DNA of 64,000 nt from Xylaria sp. FL1777 (Eukaryota > Ascomycota > Sordariomycetes > Xylariales > Xylariaceae), in the NCBI GenBank assembly GCA_022578965.1, contig MU400641.1, positions 46,753 to 110,752 of the forward strand, written 5' to 3'. How positions within the stretch are numbered: position 1 is the first letter of the stretch; every line of letters begins with the position of its first letter. The notes beneath the pieces were generated by a model. The model was not told the origin of the DNA. It saw only the letters and a list, made by a program, of their open reading frames with translations, and did no database searches. A program made the position numbers and the translations under genes. Of the stretch, positions 49,919 to 61,813 are shown piece after piece.

Positions 49919-51180
49919 ATAGTGTTAAATAACTTATTTATTAAAAATATAACTAATATACTACTAAAACTTATTAGTAATATAATTATAATGCAGCAAT
50001 GTTTTAATAAAAAACATAAAGCTAATAAACTTTTTAATATATAAAAAATAGTTAATAGAATTATAAAACTAGTATTATAACTACTAATGGAAAAAAAAAT
50101 AACAAAAGGAATCTTTTTTTAAAAAAACGTAAAAAAAGCATAAATAACGTACATATTAAAAAAAGCCTAGAAAAGCTAGCAAAATATAAAGCTTAATAAT
50201 AAAAATAACTTTAATATATTTATAACTTGCTATAATTTAAATGCTATTATAAAAGCTAATTAAAAAAGCATTAAAAATATTATTTAAGGGCTTTTTTAAT
50301 AAACTTTATTAAATGTAAATATGCTAAAATTTTAAGCATAAATAGTAGCTTTATAGTTAGCTTATAATAATAAAGTAATATTATTTAAGCAAAACAAAAA
50401 AATATTAATTAAAATTAAAAAATAAGCTAATAACTTTAAAAATAAAACATTAGCTAATATTATTAAAGCAATAAATATAGCGCTTATAAGCAGTAATGCA
50501 ATTGCTGCTAAAAAGCTATATAGCAAAAATACAGTAATTATTTTTAAAAAAGCAGTGCTTTAAAGAGCTAAAAAAAGAAAATAAATTATAAAAGCTTTTA
50601 AAAAAAAGTTAAAAATATAACAAAAAAAAATAGCGCTAATAGTAAAAAGTATTTTAGCAAAACGTATTAAAGCAATATATTTAAACAAGAATTTATTGCA
50701 GTTATTATGCAGTAAACATTCTAAAGTTATAAAATGTAAAAAAATGCTATTTAAAAACGCAAAAGCTAAATTTGCGTTAATATTATTATATATAAGCAGT
50801 ATTATAGTAGCTAAAACAATATATAAAAATAACTTTTTATAAAAAGCTTAGCTATTTAATTATAAATTTTTTACTATAAAGCTTAAAGTTATGTAGTACT
50901 TTAATTGCTATAAATATAAATATATAATTAAATATTGCTGCAAAAACTTAAAGTATAATTATTGTTTAGCTTTAAAGCATTAAAAAAGTAAAAAAAGCTG
51001 CTTAATAAAAACGCAGAAAGCAAAGCAAAAATACATAAACTGCAAAAAAGCACATATAGCATAAAATAAAGCTTGCTAAAAAGAAATTAAACAAAGAAAC
51101 AAAGCAAAAGCAGCATATATATTATAACTTAAAAGCTTTTAAAGTGCTAAAAAAGCAGCAGTAATAAGCAAAAAAATAAA
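49919..51180 (+). pseudogene. LINE-A copy 2 ORF1 (gag-like), RIP-inactivated
   Basis: Equivalent to 27963-29220 in copy 1. The start codon is ATA and the first knuckle Cys codon is TAC (50897-50899). The third-knuckle region (about 51029-51075) is better kept than in copy 1: Cys, His (CAC at the equivalent site) and the following basic, Ala-rich stretch are readable. Many TAA/TAG stops at presumed Gln codons. Limits approximate. Confidence 0.75.
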
Positions 51181-51189
51181 TAAAAATAG

Positions 51190-54100
51190 TTTAAAAATGC
51201 TAATAATATTAGCATTTATAAAGCTAAATAAAAAAAAATTACTAGCGAAAAAATAACGAACTAATAATATAAGTAAAAACTTATTTTTATTAATTTAATA
51301 ATATATAATATTGCTTTTTAAAACATTATAAAATTTAAAAGCAACGTAGTATATGCATTACAAAATAATAGCTTTAATTATATAATAGTTTAAAAGCTAA
51401 TAATTAATAAACATAATAATATATATTGCTTTAATAGTAATAGCTATTAAGTTATTTAGTTAAAAAATAAAGCTGCGCTATATATAAACAAAAAAATTGC
51501 AATAAAAACGCTAGTAAAAAACACTAGTAAAAACTAAGCAAAAGTTATAATAAGCAATAATAACTTAATAATAACTTTATAGTTAATATATTTGCTAAAT
51601 TAAAAAAAAATAATTTAACATAATTTAATTTAGAAAATATGTAAAGCAAGCAAACTAAAAAAATACTATATATTTATAAGCAATTTTAATTTTTATTACT
51701 TATTATAAAACTTAAAAAGCAAAAAAAGCTAAAAAGCAAATAAACTGCTTAAGTTTACTACATAATAAAATTTTATGCTAGCTATTTCTTAAAAAAAAGT
51801 AACTAAAATAAAACACAAATAAAAAAGCTTAATAATAAACTTAGTATAAATATTTAGCAATTTAATTATTATTTACTAAAAGAACTTAAAGTAGTTAAGT
51901 TTTAACTATAAAGCATTAAAAATTATAATTAACTTAAAAGTAGCTTTATAAAAATACTTAAAAAAAGCAAAAAAATAAAACTAACTTAAATTAAACAAAA
52001 ATAAAGCAGCTATAAAAGCAAAAGCTATTATTATAAAAATATATATATTATATATATTTAACAAGCTAAATAATGCTTTTAATTTTTTAATTTAGCAATT
52101 AATAAAAATAGCAAATAAAATAACGCTTAAAAAAACTATAAAGAAAAAATACTAAGCATTACTTTAGTAGTTTTTAAAAGTAGTTAAAATAAAAAAAAAA
52201 GCAAAACAAGCGTACTACAAATTTTAAAGCAAAAGAACTAAAGCAGCATAGCAAGCTTTTAAAAAAAAAAAAAAAGCTTTTAGCAATAAAGTAAAAAAAG
52301 CACAAAAACGCAGCTAAAAACAAGCATTTATAAAAGCATTTAAAGATTTTAAGTTATTATAAAGCTTAACTAAATAAGCAAAGTTTGCTTATAAGCTAGC
52401 TTTAAAAATTATTGTAATTTTACTATTAAAACAAACAAAAAATAAACTGCTTTTTATTAATACTTTTAAAAAAAAAACAGCTTTACTAATAAAACGCTTT
52501 TTTTTTGCATTACTAGTAAACTTATTTAATATATTTAAAAAAAACTTAATTTATAATAGTTATTAAAAGTTTATAATTAATATTAATATAAAAAAAAAAG
52601 ATATAATATTATTAATATAAAAGTTAGCGCTATAAAAAGCGCTAAAAAATAACTTGTTATTTAATAGCTTTTTTAAAGCTTATAAACTTGCTTTAATAAA
52701 AAAAATAGCAATATTATATACTGCTAGCTTTTTACTAAAGTATTATTTAGTGTAATTTAAGCAAGCAAAAGTAATAATTATATTTAAACCTAACAAGTTA
52801 AAAAAAACTAAAAAAACAGCTAAAAAGTAGCGCTTTATTACATTTATTTATATAGTAAAAAAAGTATTAAAAAAAAAGCTATATTACTATATAATAAAAG
52901 TAGCTAAATAAAAAAGTTTTTTGCTAAATAACTAAATAAGCAATAAATAAAACAAATTAATAAACATAATTATTAAACTAGTATTAAAAATAGCAAAAAA
53001 AGCAATTAGCAAAAAAAGCATAACGTTTTTACTGCAGCTAAACATTATAAAAGCTTTTAATACTATTAATAAAAAAAAAATAATATATATTTTATAATAA
53101 AAAGGCTTTTTTTTTTAAATAGTTAAATAAATAAACTTTTTTATATTAAACTATATAATGCATTTTTGCTTTAATAAAGCAGTGTTTTAGCTAATAACGC
53201 TAAAAGCTAAAGTTTTTTAAAAGTTTTTGCTTTTATTTTTTTTTTTCCTTTTATATATTTTAATACTTTATAATAATTTTGCTATATATTAAAAGCTAAT
53301 AATAGTTAGCTTTGCTAATAATATTAACTTTATTATAGCAAACTTAAATATAAAGTAAAACTATAAAGCTTTAAAAGCAATATAAAAAACATATAAAAAC
53401 TAAGCAAAACAACATAAAATAAAGTTTATATTATAAAAAAGCAAATTAATGCACTTTTTTAGCAATAAAACAGCGCTTATATAAATAATATACTTTTTTA
53501 ATATAATAGTATATTTAAAAAATAACGCAAGGTTTTTAAAAGTATAATTTAATAAAAATATAAAATAAAAAAAATACTTAGTAAAGCTTAAAAAAAAACT
53601 AAGCATTTAGTTATATATAATAATTAAGCTATAAAACTTTATATAAAGTAATAATATAACAAAAATAAAATAAATATATGTTATAATAATATAAAGCATT
53701 TTAGCTTATAATATAGCAACTTAGCATAAAAACTTTAAAAAAAATAAAGCAAAAAATATTGCTAATTTATTAGTAATAACTTAAAATAAATGCTTTAAAT
53801 ATATAGCTAAAGCTTTTAAAATAACTAAAACAAAATACTTAAAAACTAAAATAAAAATTTTTTTTATTAACTTATATTTTAGCAGCAAAATAATAGCTTG
53901 CAAGCATTATATAAAAAGCTTAATAATTAAAAAATTAATCTAAAAAGCAACAAAAAAAATTAAAACCTTTATTTAAAACATAAAAGCTTAAAAAGCTAAA
54001 AATTAAACAAAAAGCAAGCTTATAAGCAATAATAAAAACATAGCTAAAAAAAATCTAACGCTAGCTTTAAACTTTTAGCAAAAAAAGTAATTAAAAAAAA

Positions 54101-54290
54101 AAAAACCTAAAATTACACTAAAAAAAAATAAATAAGCAAATAAAACTAAACTAAAATAAACAGTAGCTATTTAATAATAGCTAAGCAAAAGCTTAGCAAA
54201 AATAAAGCTTTTAAAAAATATAACAAATTATTAAAACATAAAGCAGCTATAATAATGCAAATATGCATTAAAAAAATAAAGCTAAAAGCG
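51190..54290 (+). pseudogene. LINE-A copy 2 ORF2 (endonuclease-reverse transcriptase), RIP-inactivated
   Basis: The RT block from 52765 keeps a readable Lys-Pro-x-Lys-Leu stretch, and the F-A-N-N catalytic block sits at 53311-53322 in the same frame, 546 bases on. Asp-to-Asn at both catalytic positions removes polymerase activity. Endonuclease motifs were not resolved. Limits approximate. Confidence 0.72.
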
Positions 54291-55429
54291 TTTTTGCATA
54301 AAAAAAAAGTTTTAAGCTTTTTTATGCTTTTTTGCAAATGTGCAAAAAGAGAAAAAACTTTTTAGCATATAATTTTATGTTATAACTTACTAAAAAACAA
54401 AAAAAAGCAGCTATAAAAAAGCTTTATAGCTAAGCTGCTATAAACTAACAAAAATTTATAACTAGCTATAAAAAAGCTTAAAGCTGTAAGTAATATTGCA
54501 AAGTAGCTATTTGCTACTAATAAAATAGCAATATATAATAAAGCAGTTAAAAAAAAAAAAACAAAAAAAAAAAAAAAGCAAAAAATAAGAAGAAAACCAG
54601 CAGAAAAAGCAAAAGCGCTTCTTTAAAGATTTTAAAAAACAAAAAAAAAGCTTTTGTGCGCTTTTTAAAAAAGCAAAAGGTTTAAAAGCTTTAAAAAAAG
54701 TTCTTCTGCTTTTTAATTATTATTTTCTGTTTAGCAAGCTAGTTAATAAAAACTAGTTATTATAAAGTAAAAGAACTTTAAAGTAGCAGCGTAAACATTA
54801 TTACATAAGGTTTTTATCCGGCTTTTTGTACGGTTTTACTTATAAATACACAGGTAAAAAAACCGCGCTACAAAATAGCACAGCAAGTTATTAATAATAA
54901 TAAATACTAAAAGCTTTTTTTTTTTTTAAAGGCTTATTATGTTATTTTAGTTCTTTTGTTTTAAAATTTATAGTATACTTGTTTTGCTTTTTTTTTTATT
55001 TTAATTACTTTTAAAAACTACTAAAGTAATATTTAATATTTTTTTCTTATAATTTTTTTAAGCGTTATTTTATTTGCTATTTTTATTAATTATTAAATTA
55101 AAAAATTAAAAGCATAATTTAGTTTGCTAAATATATATAATATATGCTTTTTTATAATAATAGCTTTTATTTTTATACCTGCTTTATTTTTATTTAATTT
55201 AAGCTAGTTTTATTTTTTTGCTTTTTTTAAGTATTTTTATAAAGCTACTTTTAAATTAATTATAATTTTTAATGCTTTATAATTAAAACTTAATTATTTT
55301 AAGTCTTTTTAGTAAATAATAGCTAAATTATTAAACATTTATATTAAGTTTATTATTAAGCTTTTTTATTTATGGTTTATTTTAGTTATTTTTTTTTAAA
55401 AAATAGCTAATATAAACTTTTATTATATA

Positions 55430-57349
55430 TATATTATATTATTTAAAACTAATAGCTTTAAAAAGCTATATTAAAAGCTACTTAATTTTATACGTAAGTA
55501 AAAATTATGCTAAAGCTAAATAAAAACATTTTTGTTAACTGCTTACTATTATAACTTATACCCCTTTTATAGCTAATTATATAAGCGCTACTATTTAAAA
55601 ACTATATTGCTTAATTTTTATTTAATACTGCTGTTTTTATTGCTTGCGTTTTTGTTTATTATATAAGTATAGCTTTTTGTTATTTAAACTGCTTATTAAC
55701 GGTCTTTAAACAGGTTTTTTTTAGGTTAGTTTTAAAGCTTTAGCATATTAGCAATAATTCATAATTTCGTTTTTTTATGCAATTATTAGCGCAGTTTTTT
55801 TTAATAAGCAACCTTTTAAACAAATAGTATTTTTGCTTGCTTAATTGTTAGCTTTTTGCTTATATAACGTTTTTATAGTAGTAATAATATATAATTAGCT
55901 TTAAGTTAGCTTTATTATAAACTATATAAAGCAATAAATAAAGGCGTTTTTAGTTAGTTTATGCGCTTAAATAGCTTTTAAGCATTTTGCTGCTTAAGCT
56001 AAATAATTACTTTAATAAAAAAAGCATATAGCTGCTTTTTTTTTGGTTTGCATAAAGCATAAGTCCGCTTTATTTTTAGCATGTTTTAAAAATTTACATT
56101 AGCTACATTTTTGCTTATTTTTATATATACTAGCTTAATAGCTTTATTTTTAGTAATTATAGCATTAAGTTATTATTATATTTATAAAATAAAAAGCTAT
56201 TTAAAAGTAATAATAGTTTTAAAAAAATTTATTAGTATATATTATATTTACATTTTTTATAGTTATAATTTTAACGTATATTAAGCACGTTTTTTGTTTA
56301 TGCTATAGCAAACAAAGTAAAAAAAATAGCTTTTTGATTTTTAGCTTTTAATTAGTTAGCTTAAGTTAAGCTAGCATTTCTTTTTTTTTTTTTTTATTTG
56401 CTTAGTTAATAAGCTTAAAACTACTAGCTAATATAATTAAAAATATACTTTTGATTTTTTATTAAACGCTTAATAAGCTTATAATATATTTGCTAACATT
56501 TAAGTTTAAATTTTTTGCTTATTAAAAATAACTTTTTAATTATTATTTAGTAGTTTATATATTACTTAAACTACGTTTGTTTTTATTACTTAGTTTAGCT
56601 TTTATATTATAATTAACTTTGTTTTTTCTTTAGTTTTATAGCTAGTAAAAGTTATAATAATAGCTTAATTAAAGTTTATTACTATAATAGCTTTAAAGTA
56701 AATTAATAAAACAATATATAAAAATTTTTTATTGCTGTTTATTTGTAGTACATTTGCATAAAACATAAGTTATTAGCAAAAAAAGTTAGTAGCTTTAGTT
56801 TGCTTACTTATATAATTCTTAAATTGCTAAATTTAAACGTATAGCAATTTTACTTTTATAGCAAGCTTTTTTTGCTTTATTAATAACGCTTATAATAAGT
56901 TTTAAATAATATGTTTACTACTTTTATTACTATTATTTATTTATAGCTGTTTATTTATTTGCTAAAAATAATAAGCTTTTAATACCTTTTTAATAATTTA
57001 GCAAATATTATAAATAGTTTGCTTATTTAGGTTTTTTTTAAAAAAGACTTTAGCGTTTATTATTGCTTTATTTAGCTTATTTATATAGCATTGCAAGTTT
57101 AACATTAAGCTTATTACTAGCTATTATTAATTTAAGTTTGTATTATTAGCTAATTATAGCTAATTTTACGTTAAAAAAGTTACGTTATTGTTTTTTGCTT
57201 TTTTTATTTTTACTTTTAATTTTTTTTTAAGCTATTATTTATATAGGCTTATTTTATACATAGTAGGTTTTTGTGAGTTTAGTTTTTAAAACTACGCAAA
57301 TATCCTTATAAATTTAGCTAATTATAAAAAAAAGCAAACAATTTTATCC
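55430..57349 (-). mobile_element. R1 copy, full length (1,920 bp), inserted in LINE-A copy 3
   Basis: Complete R1 in reverse orientation, tail at 55430-55470 and head (T/A runs, TAATTAGCTAAATTT complement) near 57310-57349. Target-site duplication ACTTTTATTATATA at 55416-55429 and 57350-57363. The interrupted LINE-A sequence continues on both sides. Length agrees with the 1,918 bp copy at 25554-27471. Confidence 0.9.
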
Positions 57350-57633
57350 ACTTTTATTATATAATAAACTTAAGTAATTTATTTGTTTTTTAGCTGTTTT
57401 TGCTTTTTAAATTTTATAATAAGTAATAAAAATTAAAGTTATTTATAAATATATAGCGTTTTTTTAGCTTATTTACTTTATATATTTTTTAAATTAAATT
57501 ATATTATATTATTTTTTTTAATTTAATAAATATATTAATTATAAAGTTATTACTAAATTATTATTATTAATTATAATTTTTGTTTAATTTTTACTAGCGT
57601 TTTTTACTAGTATTTTTATTATAATTTTTTTTG

Positions 57634-58379
57634 TAGCGACTTAATGCTATAGCTGCTAAAAATGAGGCCACCGAGCTAGCGTGTATAAAAACAAGCAGAA
57701 ATGCAGCTAATGCGGATCTTTAGAACATACTAAAAACAGGGCGAACTTATACCTTATGCAAACTAAAAGAAAAGCAGCTACGTGCTTTTTTTATTAAGGC
57801 AACTACTTAGCTTAAGCAGCAGAATACCTAAAAGCTATTTAAGCATGCAAACTAGCTAAGAACGCTTTTATTTATTGCTTTATATAGTTTGCAATAAAAT
57901 TAACTTTAAGCTAACTATGTACTATTGCTGCTATAAAAATGCTATGCAAGCAAAAAGCCAATAATTTAGCAAGCAAAAATACTATTTGCTTAAAGGGTTG
58001 CTTATTAAAAAAAACTACGTTAATAATTGCGCAAAAAACAAAATTATAAACTATTGCTAATATATTAAAGCTTTAGAACTAGTTTAAAAAAAACTTATTT
58101 AAGGATTATTAGTAAGCAATTTAAGTAACAAAAAGCTACGCTTATATAACAAGCAAAAACATAAGCAATAAAAGCAATAGTATTAAATAAAAATTAAGCA
58201 ACGTAATTTTTAAACAGTAATGCTTATATAGTTAGCTATAAAAAAAGTATAAGTTATAATAGCAAACAATTAACAAGAATATTTTTATTTAGCTTTAGTA
58301 CAGTTTTTATTTACGTATAAAATTAAGTAACTTTTAGCATAGCTTTTTAAAGCTATTAGTTTTAAGTAATATAATATAT
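57634..58379 (+). mobile_element. R1 copy, 5'-truncated (746 bp), inserted in LINE-A copy 3
   Basis: Only the last ~746 bases of R1 are present, between near-identical ATAATTTTTTTTG-like repeats (57621-57633 and 58380-58391, one T shorter). Its first ~230 bases are strikingly unmutated (GAGGCCACCGAGCTAGCGTG at 57664-57683, AATGCGGATC further on), whereas the rest looks like the other copies. This part shows what R1 looked like before RIP. Confidence 0.87.
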
Positions 58380-60405
58380 ATAATTTTTTTGTTTATATAT
58401 AATATAGCTTTATTTTTTAACTAAATAACCTAATAGCTATTATTATTAAATTAATATATATTATTATATTTATTAATTATTAGCTTTTAAACTATTATAT
58501 AATTAAAGCTATTATTTTATAATATATATGCTATATTATTTTTAAATTTTATAATGTTTTAAAAAGCAATATTATATATTATTAAATTAATAAAAATAAG
58601 TTTTTACTTATATTATTAATTTGTTGTTTTTTTATTAATAACTTTTTTTAATTTAGCTATATAAACGTTAATATTATTAATATTTTTAAACTATTTTTAT
58701 TTATTTTTTTGCTTATTATTGCTGTTTTTTTAAAACTTTAAAAGCTTTTAAATTATAATATATATATTACTTTTGCTTTGTTTTTTATTTAACCTTTTTT
58801 TAGTAAGCTTTATTTTATATTATATATATTTTTTTATAGTTTATATATTTTTGTTTTGCTTTTTATGTTTTTATTAAACAGCTTTTTTTTTAATGCTTTA
58901 AAGCTAAATAATAGCTATATTTTAAGTTTTTATAACAATATTTAGCTATATATTTATATTTATAACAATTAAAACACTATATAACTTTAAGCTTTATAAT
59001 AAAAAATTTATAATTAAATAGTTAAACTTTTTATAAAAAGCTATTATTATATATTATTTTAGTTATTATTATGCTGTTTATATATAATAATATTATTATA
59101 AATTTAGCTTTTATGTTTTTAAGCAACATTTTTTTATACTTTATAACTTTAAAGTATTTATTATATAATAACTTTAATAAGTTTTTATTTAAATATATTG
59201 CTTTAATATGTCTTATTAAAATATTTTTTATTATTAGTGCTGCTTTTTTTTATTATACTTTTAACTTTTTTTTAAAAGCTTTTATAATTTATTTTTTTTT
59301 TTAGCTTTTTAAAGTATTGCTTTTTTAAAAGTAATTATTATATTTTTGCTATATAACTTTTTAGCAATAATTATATTGCTATTTATAAACATTATATTTA
59401 TTACTTTAATAATATTAGCTAATGTTTTATTTTTAAAATTATTAGCTTGTTTTTTAATTTTAATTAATGCTTTTTTATTTTATTTAAATAATATTGCTTT
59501 ATTATTACAAACTAATTATAAAGCTATTATTTATGCTTAAAATTTTAGTATGTTTATATTTAATAAAGTTTATTAAAAAAGCGTTTAAATAATATTTTTA
59601 ACGCTTTTTTAATTAGCTTTTATAATAGCATTTAAGTTATAATAAATTATAAATGTATTAAAGTTGTTTTTATTTTTAAGCCTTATATTTTAGTAGCTTT
59701 TTTGGGCTTTTTTTAGCATATATACTATTTGCGCTTTTTTTGCGTTTTTTTTTAAAAAAATTCCTTTTGTTATTTTTTTTTTTATAAATAACTATAATAC
59801 TAGTTTTATAATTTTATTAACTATTTTTTATATATTAAAAAATCTATTAGTTTTATGTTTTTTATTAAAACATTATTATATTATAATTATATTATTAATA
59901 AGTTTTAATAATATATTAGTTATGTTTTTAATAAATAATGTAATTTATAAACAAACAAACCATTTAAGCAAATAAACCATTTTTTACTTTAATGCATACA
60001 TTTTTTCTTTATTATGTAATAATTTATTAACAATAAAATATTAAATAATTTAATTAAAGCTAAATTATAATTAACTTTTTAAGCTATTTATTTATTTTAA
60101 AAACTTAGTATTTAATGCGTTTATAAAATTTATAATATTTTTTGTATTATATTATATAATAAAATAAATAGTTGTATTGCTTAAAACAAAACTTGCGCTA
60201 ATATATATAAACTTGATTTAATTAAAAAAAATGTTTTTTTTAAGTATATTTTTAATTTAAATAAGCAAAAATATTTCTTTGCTTATACTTTTATAAAAAA
60301 TATAGCTGATTTTTTATATAACTTATAAAATAAACTACTTATTAATAAACATTAAGTTTATAACTTTGTTAATTATTATAAAAAGCTTAAATTATAGTTT
60401 ATATA

Positions 60406-61140
60406 AAATTTGTATTATTTGAATAAATGGCTTATTAGCTATGCTAATAGCTATTTAGTAAAACTTTGTATAAATGAAAACTTTTTTTAGAGCAAAAACC
60501 ACCTGTATATGCAAAGTATGCAACAGTTTTACTACAGATTTTATTAATTCGCTGCCTTTTTTACATAATATTCCGCTTTAAATCTTGTATGCTAAGTTAG
60601 CAGCGCTCTTGCTTTACATTATAAAGGTAAAAAAATTAGCGCGCTAACAAAAAAGTCTTCTATTATAATTATTGTAAATAAAAGCGCTTTTTTGCTAGCC
60701 TTAAGGTTGCAAACTATAAACAATATAGTATTAAGTAGGTTTTAAGTACTAAATAGCATTATATTTTTTATAAATTGCTTAGCGTTAAATAATAAGCTTT
60801 AAGTTTTAATTATGCTAAAAATATAAGCTATTTACTATATAAAAAAACTAGTACTTATGTAGCATTAATAGCAAAAATTAAAGCTGCTTATTTTTATAGT
60901 GTTTAGTACATTTAGTTAAGCATTTATGTTGCTTTATTAGTAGATTTACTATTTTCGTTTTTTAGCTTAACTATTTAACTTTTAATTTTTGTGCTTTTAG
61001 TGCAGCAAGCATGCAGTTTAAACTAAGCTAAAAGCAAACCAACTTTTGCTTTAAATATAAAGCAACTATAAACCAAGCAGAACTTAAACCTATAACTTTA
61101 AAAGAAGTAGCTAAGCATATATTATTGCGCTACTAGGCTT
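60406..61140 (-). mobile_element. tRNA-headed SINE, copy 5 (735 bp), inside the Fot1-like element
   Basis: Reverse-complement SINE with the tail at 60406-60430 and the tRNA-like head at about 61060-61140 (complement of an A-box region at GCGCTACTAGGC). Duplication TATAGTTTATATA at 60393-60405 against TATAATTTATATA at 61141-61153, one transition apart. Good GC survival at 60490-60720. Confidence 0.87.
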
Positions 61141-61329
61141 TATAATTTATATATATTTATAATTATTAAAAAACATTATATAAAAATCTAAAAATTATTA
61201 ATATATAATTTAAGCATTATATATATATAAAAACGCAATATAACATTTATAATAATAATGTTTAAAACTTTAATAAAACTAAGTTTATAATAAGCTAAAT
61301 TTGCTTATATATAGTTATTATATATACTA

Positions 61330-61813
61330 ATGCATCCCTTAATTAACTTGGCCACCCCATTAAATGGGCCACCCAGGCTTGGCGTACCGGCTCACCCACT
61401 AAGCATACAGGGGTACTTAATAGCAATTATAGCTACTTTGGAATAACTTCACTAATATTGATCGTACAGCAATATAATTGGTATTTTTGGAATCCTTATT
61501 GAAAAACGCATCTGCTAGTATTTTCTGTAATTTCGTAGCTATTTTTTCTGCAGCGGTATAACAAACCACGCTAAATTTTAGCGTGGTTTTTATGCAGCCC
61601 TTAATAAAATAGCTATAAAATTATAAAGAATACCATTAGATTCATTTTTACGTTAGGATTCCAAAAATACCAATTATTTTATTGTACGAGTAAAATTGGC
61701 GAAGTTACTTAAAGGTAGGTGTAAGTACCCCGCTAATACAAATTTGGTGGAGGTGGTACGCCAAGCCATGGTGGCCCATTCAATGGGGTGGCCAAGTCAA
61801 TTAGGGGATGCGT
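61330..61813. mobile_element. GC-rich foldback MITE (484 bp), inside the Fot1-like element
   Basis: Long imperfect inverted repeats: the left end (ATGCATCCCTTAATTAACTT, then GGCCACCCCATTAAATGGGC) mirrors the right end. Pairing resumes further in, at GGGGTACTT, AATAACTTC and AATTGGTATTTTTGGAATCC (61478-61497, complement near 61657-61676). The centre is a perfect 13-bp stem, AAACCACGCTAAA with its complement (61563-61589). TA flanks it at 61328-61329 and 61814-61815, and copy A of the host transposon shows the unoccupied site near 23152. TA target and terminal repeats suggest a Tc1/mariner-type MITE. Its ends differ from those of the Fot1-like element, so another transposase moved it. It has no RIP signature. 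Confidence 0.88.
61563..61589. terminator. Perfect hairpin at the MITE centre
   Basis: AAACCACGCTAAA (61563-61575), one T, then its exact complement (61577-61589), followed by a run of T. It has the shape of a strong RNA hairpin, but is most simply the apex of the foldback element. A terminator function is not shown. Confidence 0.3.

Larger units (their letters stand above)
49759..54904 (+). mobile_element. LINE-A copy 2, full length (5,146 bp), inserted in copy 3
   Basis: Colinear with copy 1 from the GAGACCTTTTTT start to the (TAA)n tail. It is flanked by TACTAAAAGCTTT at 49746-49758 and 54905-54917. The target is itself LINE-A sequence (copy 3, minus strand). It is more mutated than copy 1: the ORF1 start is ATA at 49919 and many CA/TG sites kept in copy 1 are TA here. 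Unlike copy 1 it keeps ORF2 in one frame between the RT blocks at 52765 and 53311. The catalytic block reads F-A-N-N. The open frame at 53400-53606 (-) is an antisense shadow. Confidence 0.92.

Noticed and set aside
8938..61140. R1 or SINE as Helitrons, because they end in a conserved 3' motif
   Set aside because: Target-site duplications of 13-18 bases and 5' truncation exclude Helitron insertion between A and T without duplication.
61563..61600. Bacterial-type intrinsic terminator
   Set aside because: The hairpin plus T run is the apex of a eukaryotic foldback element; no upstream gene.
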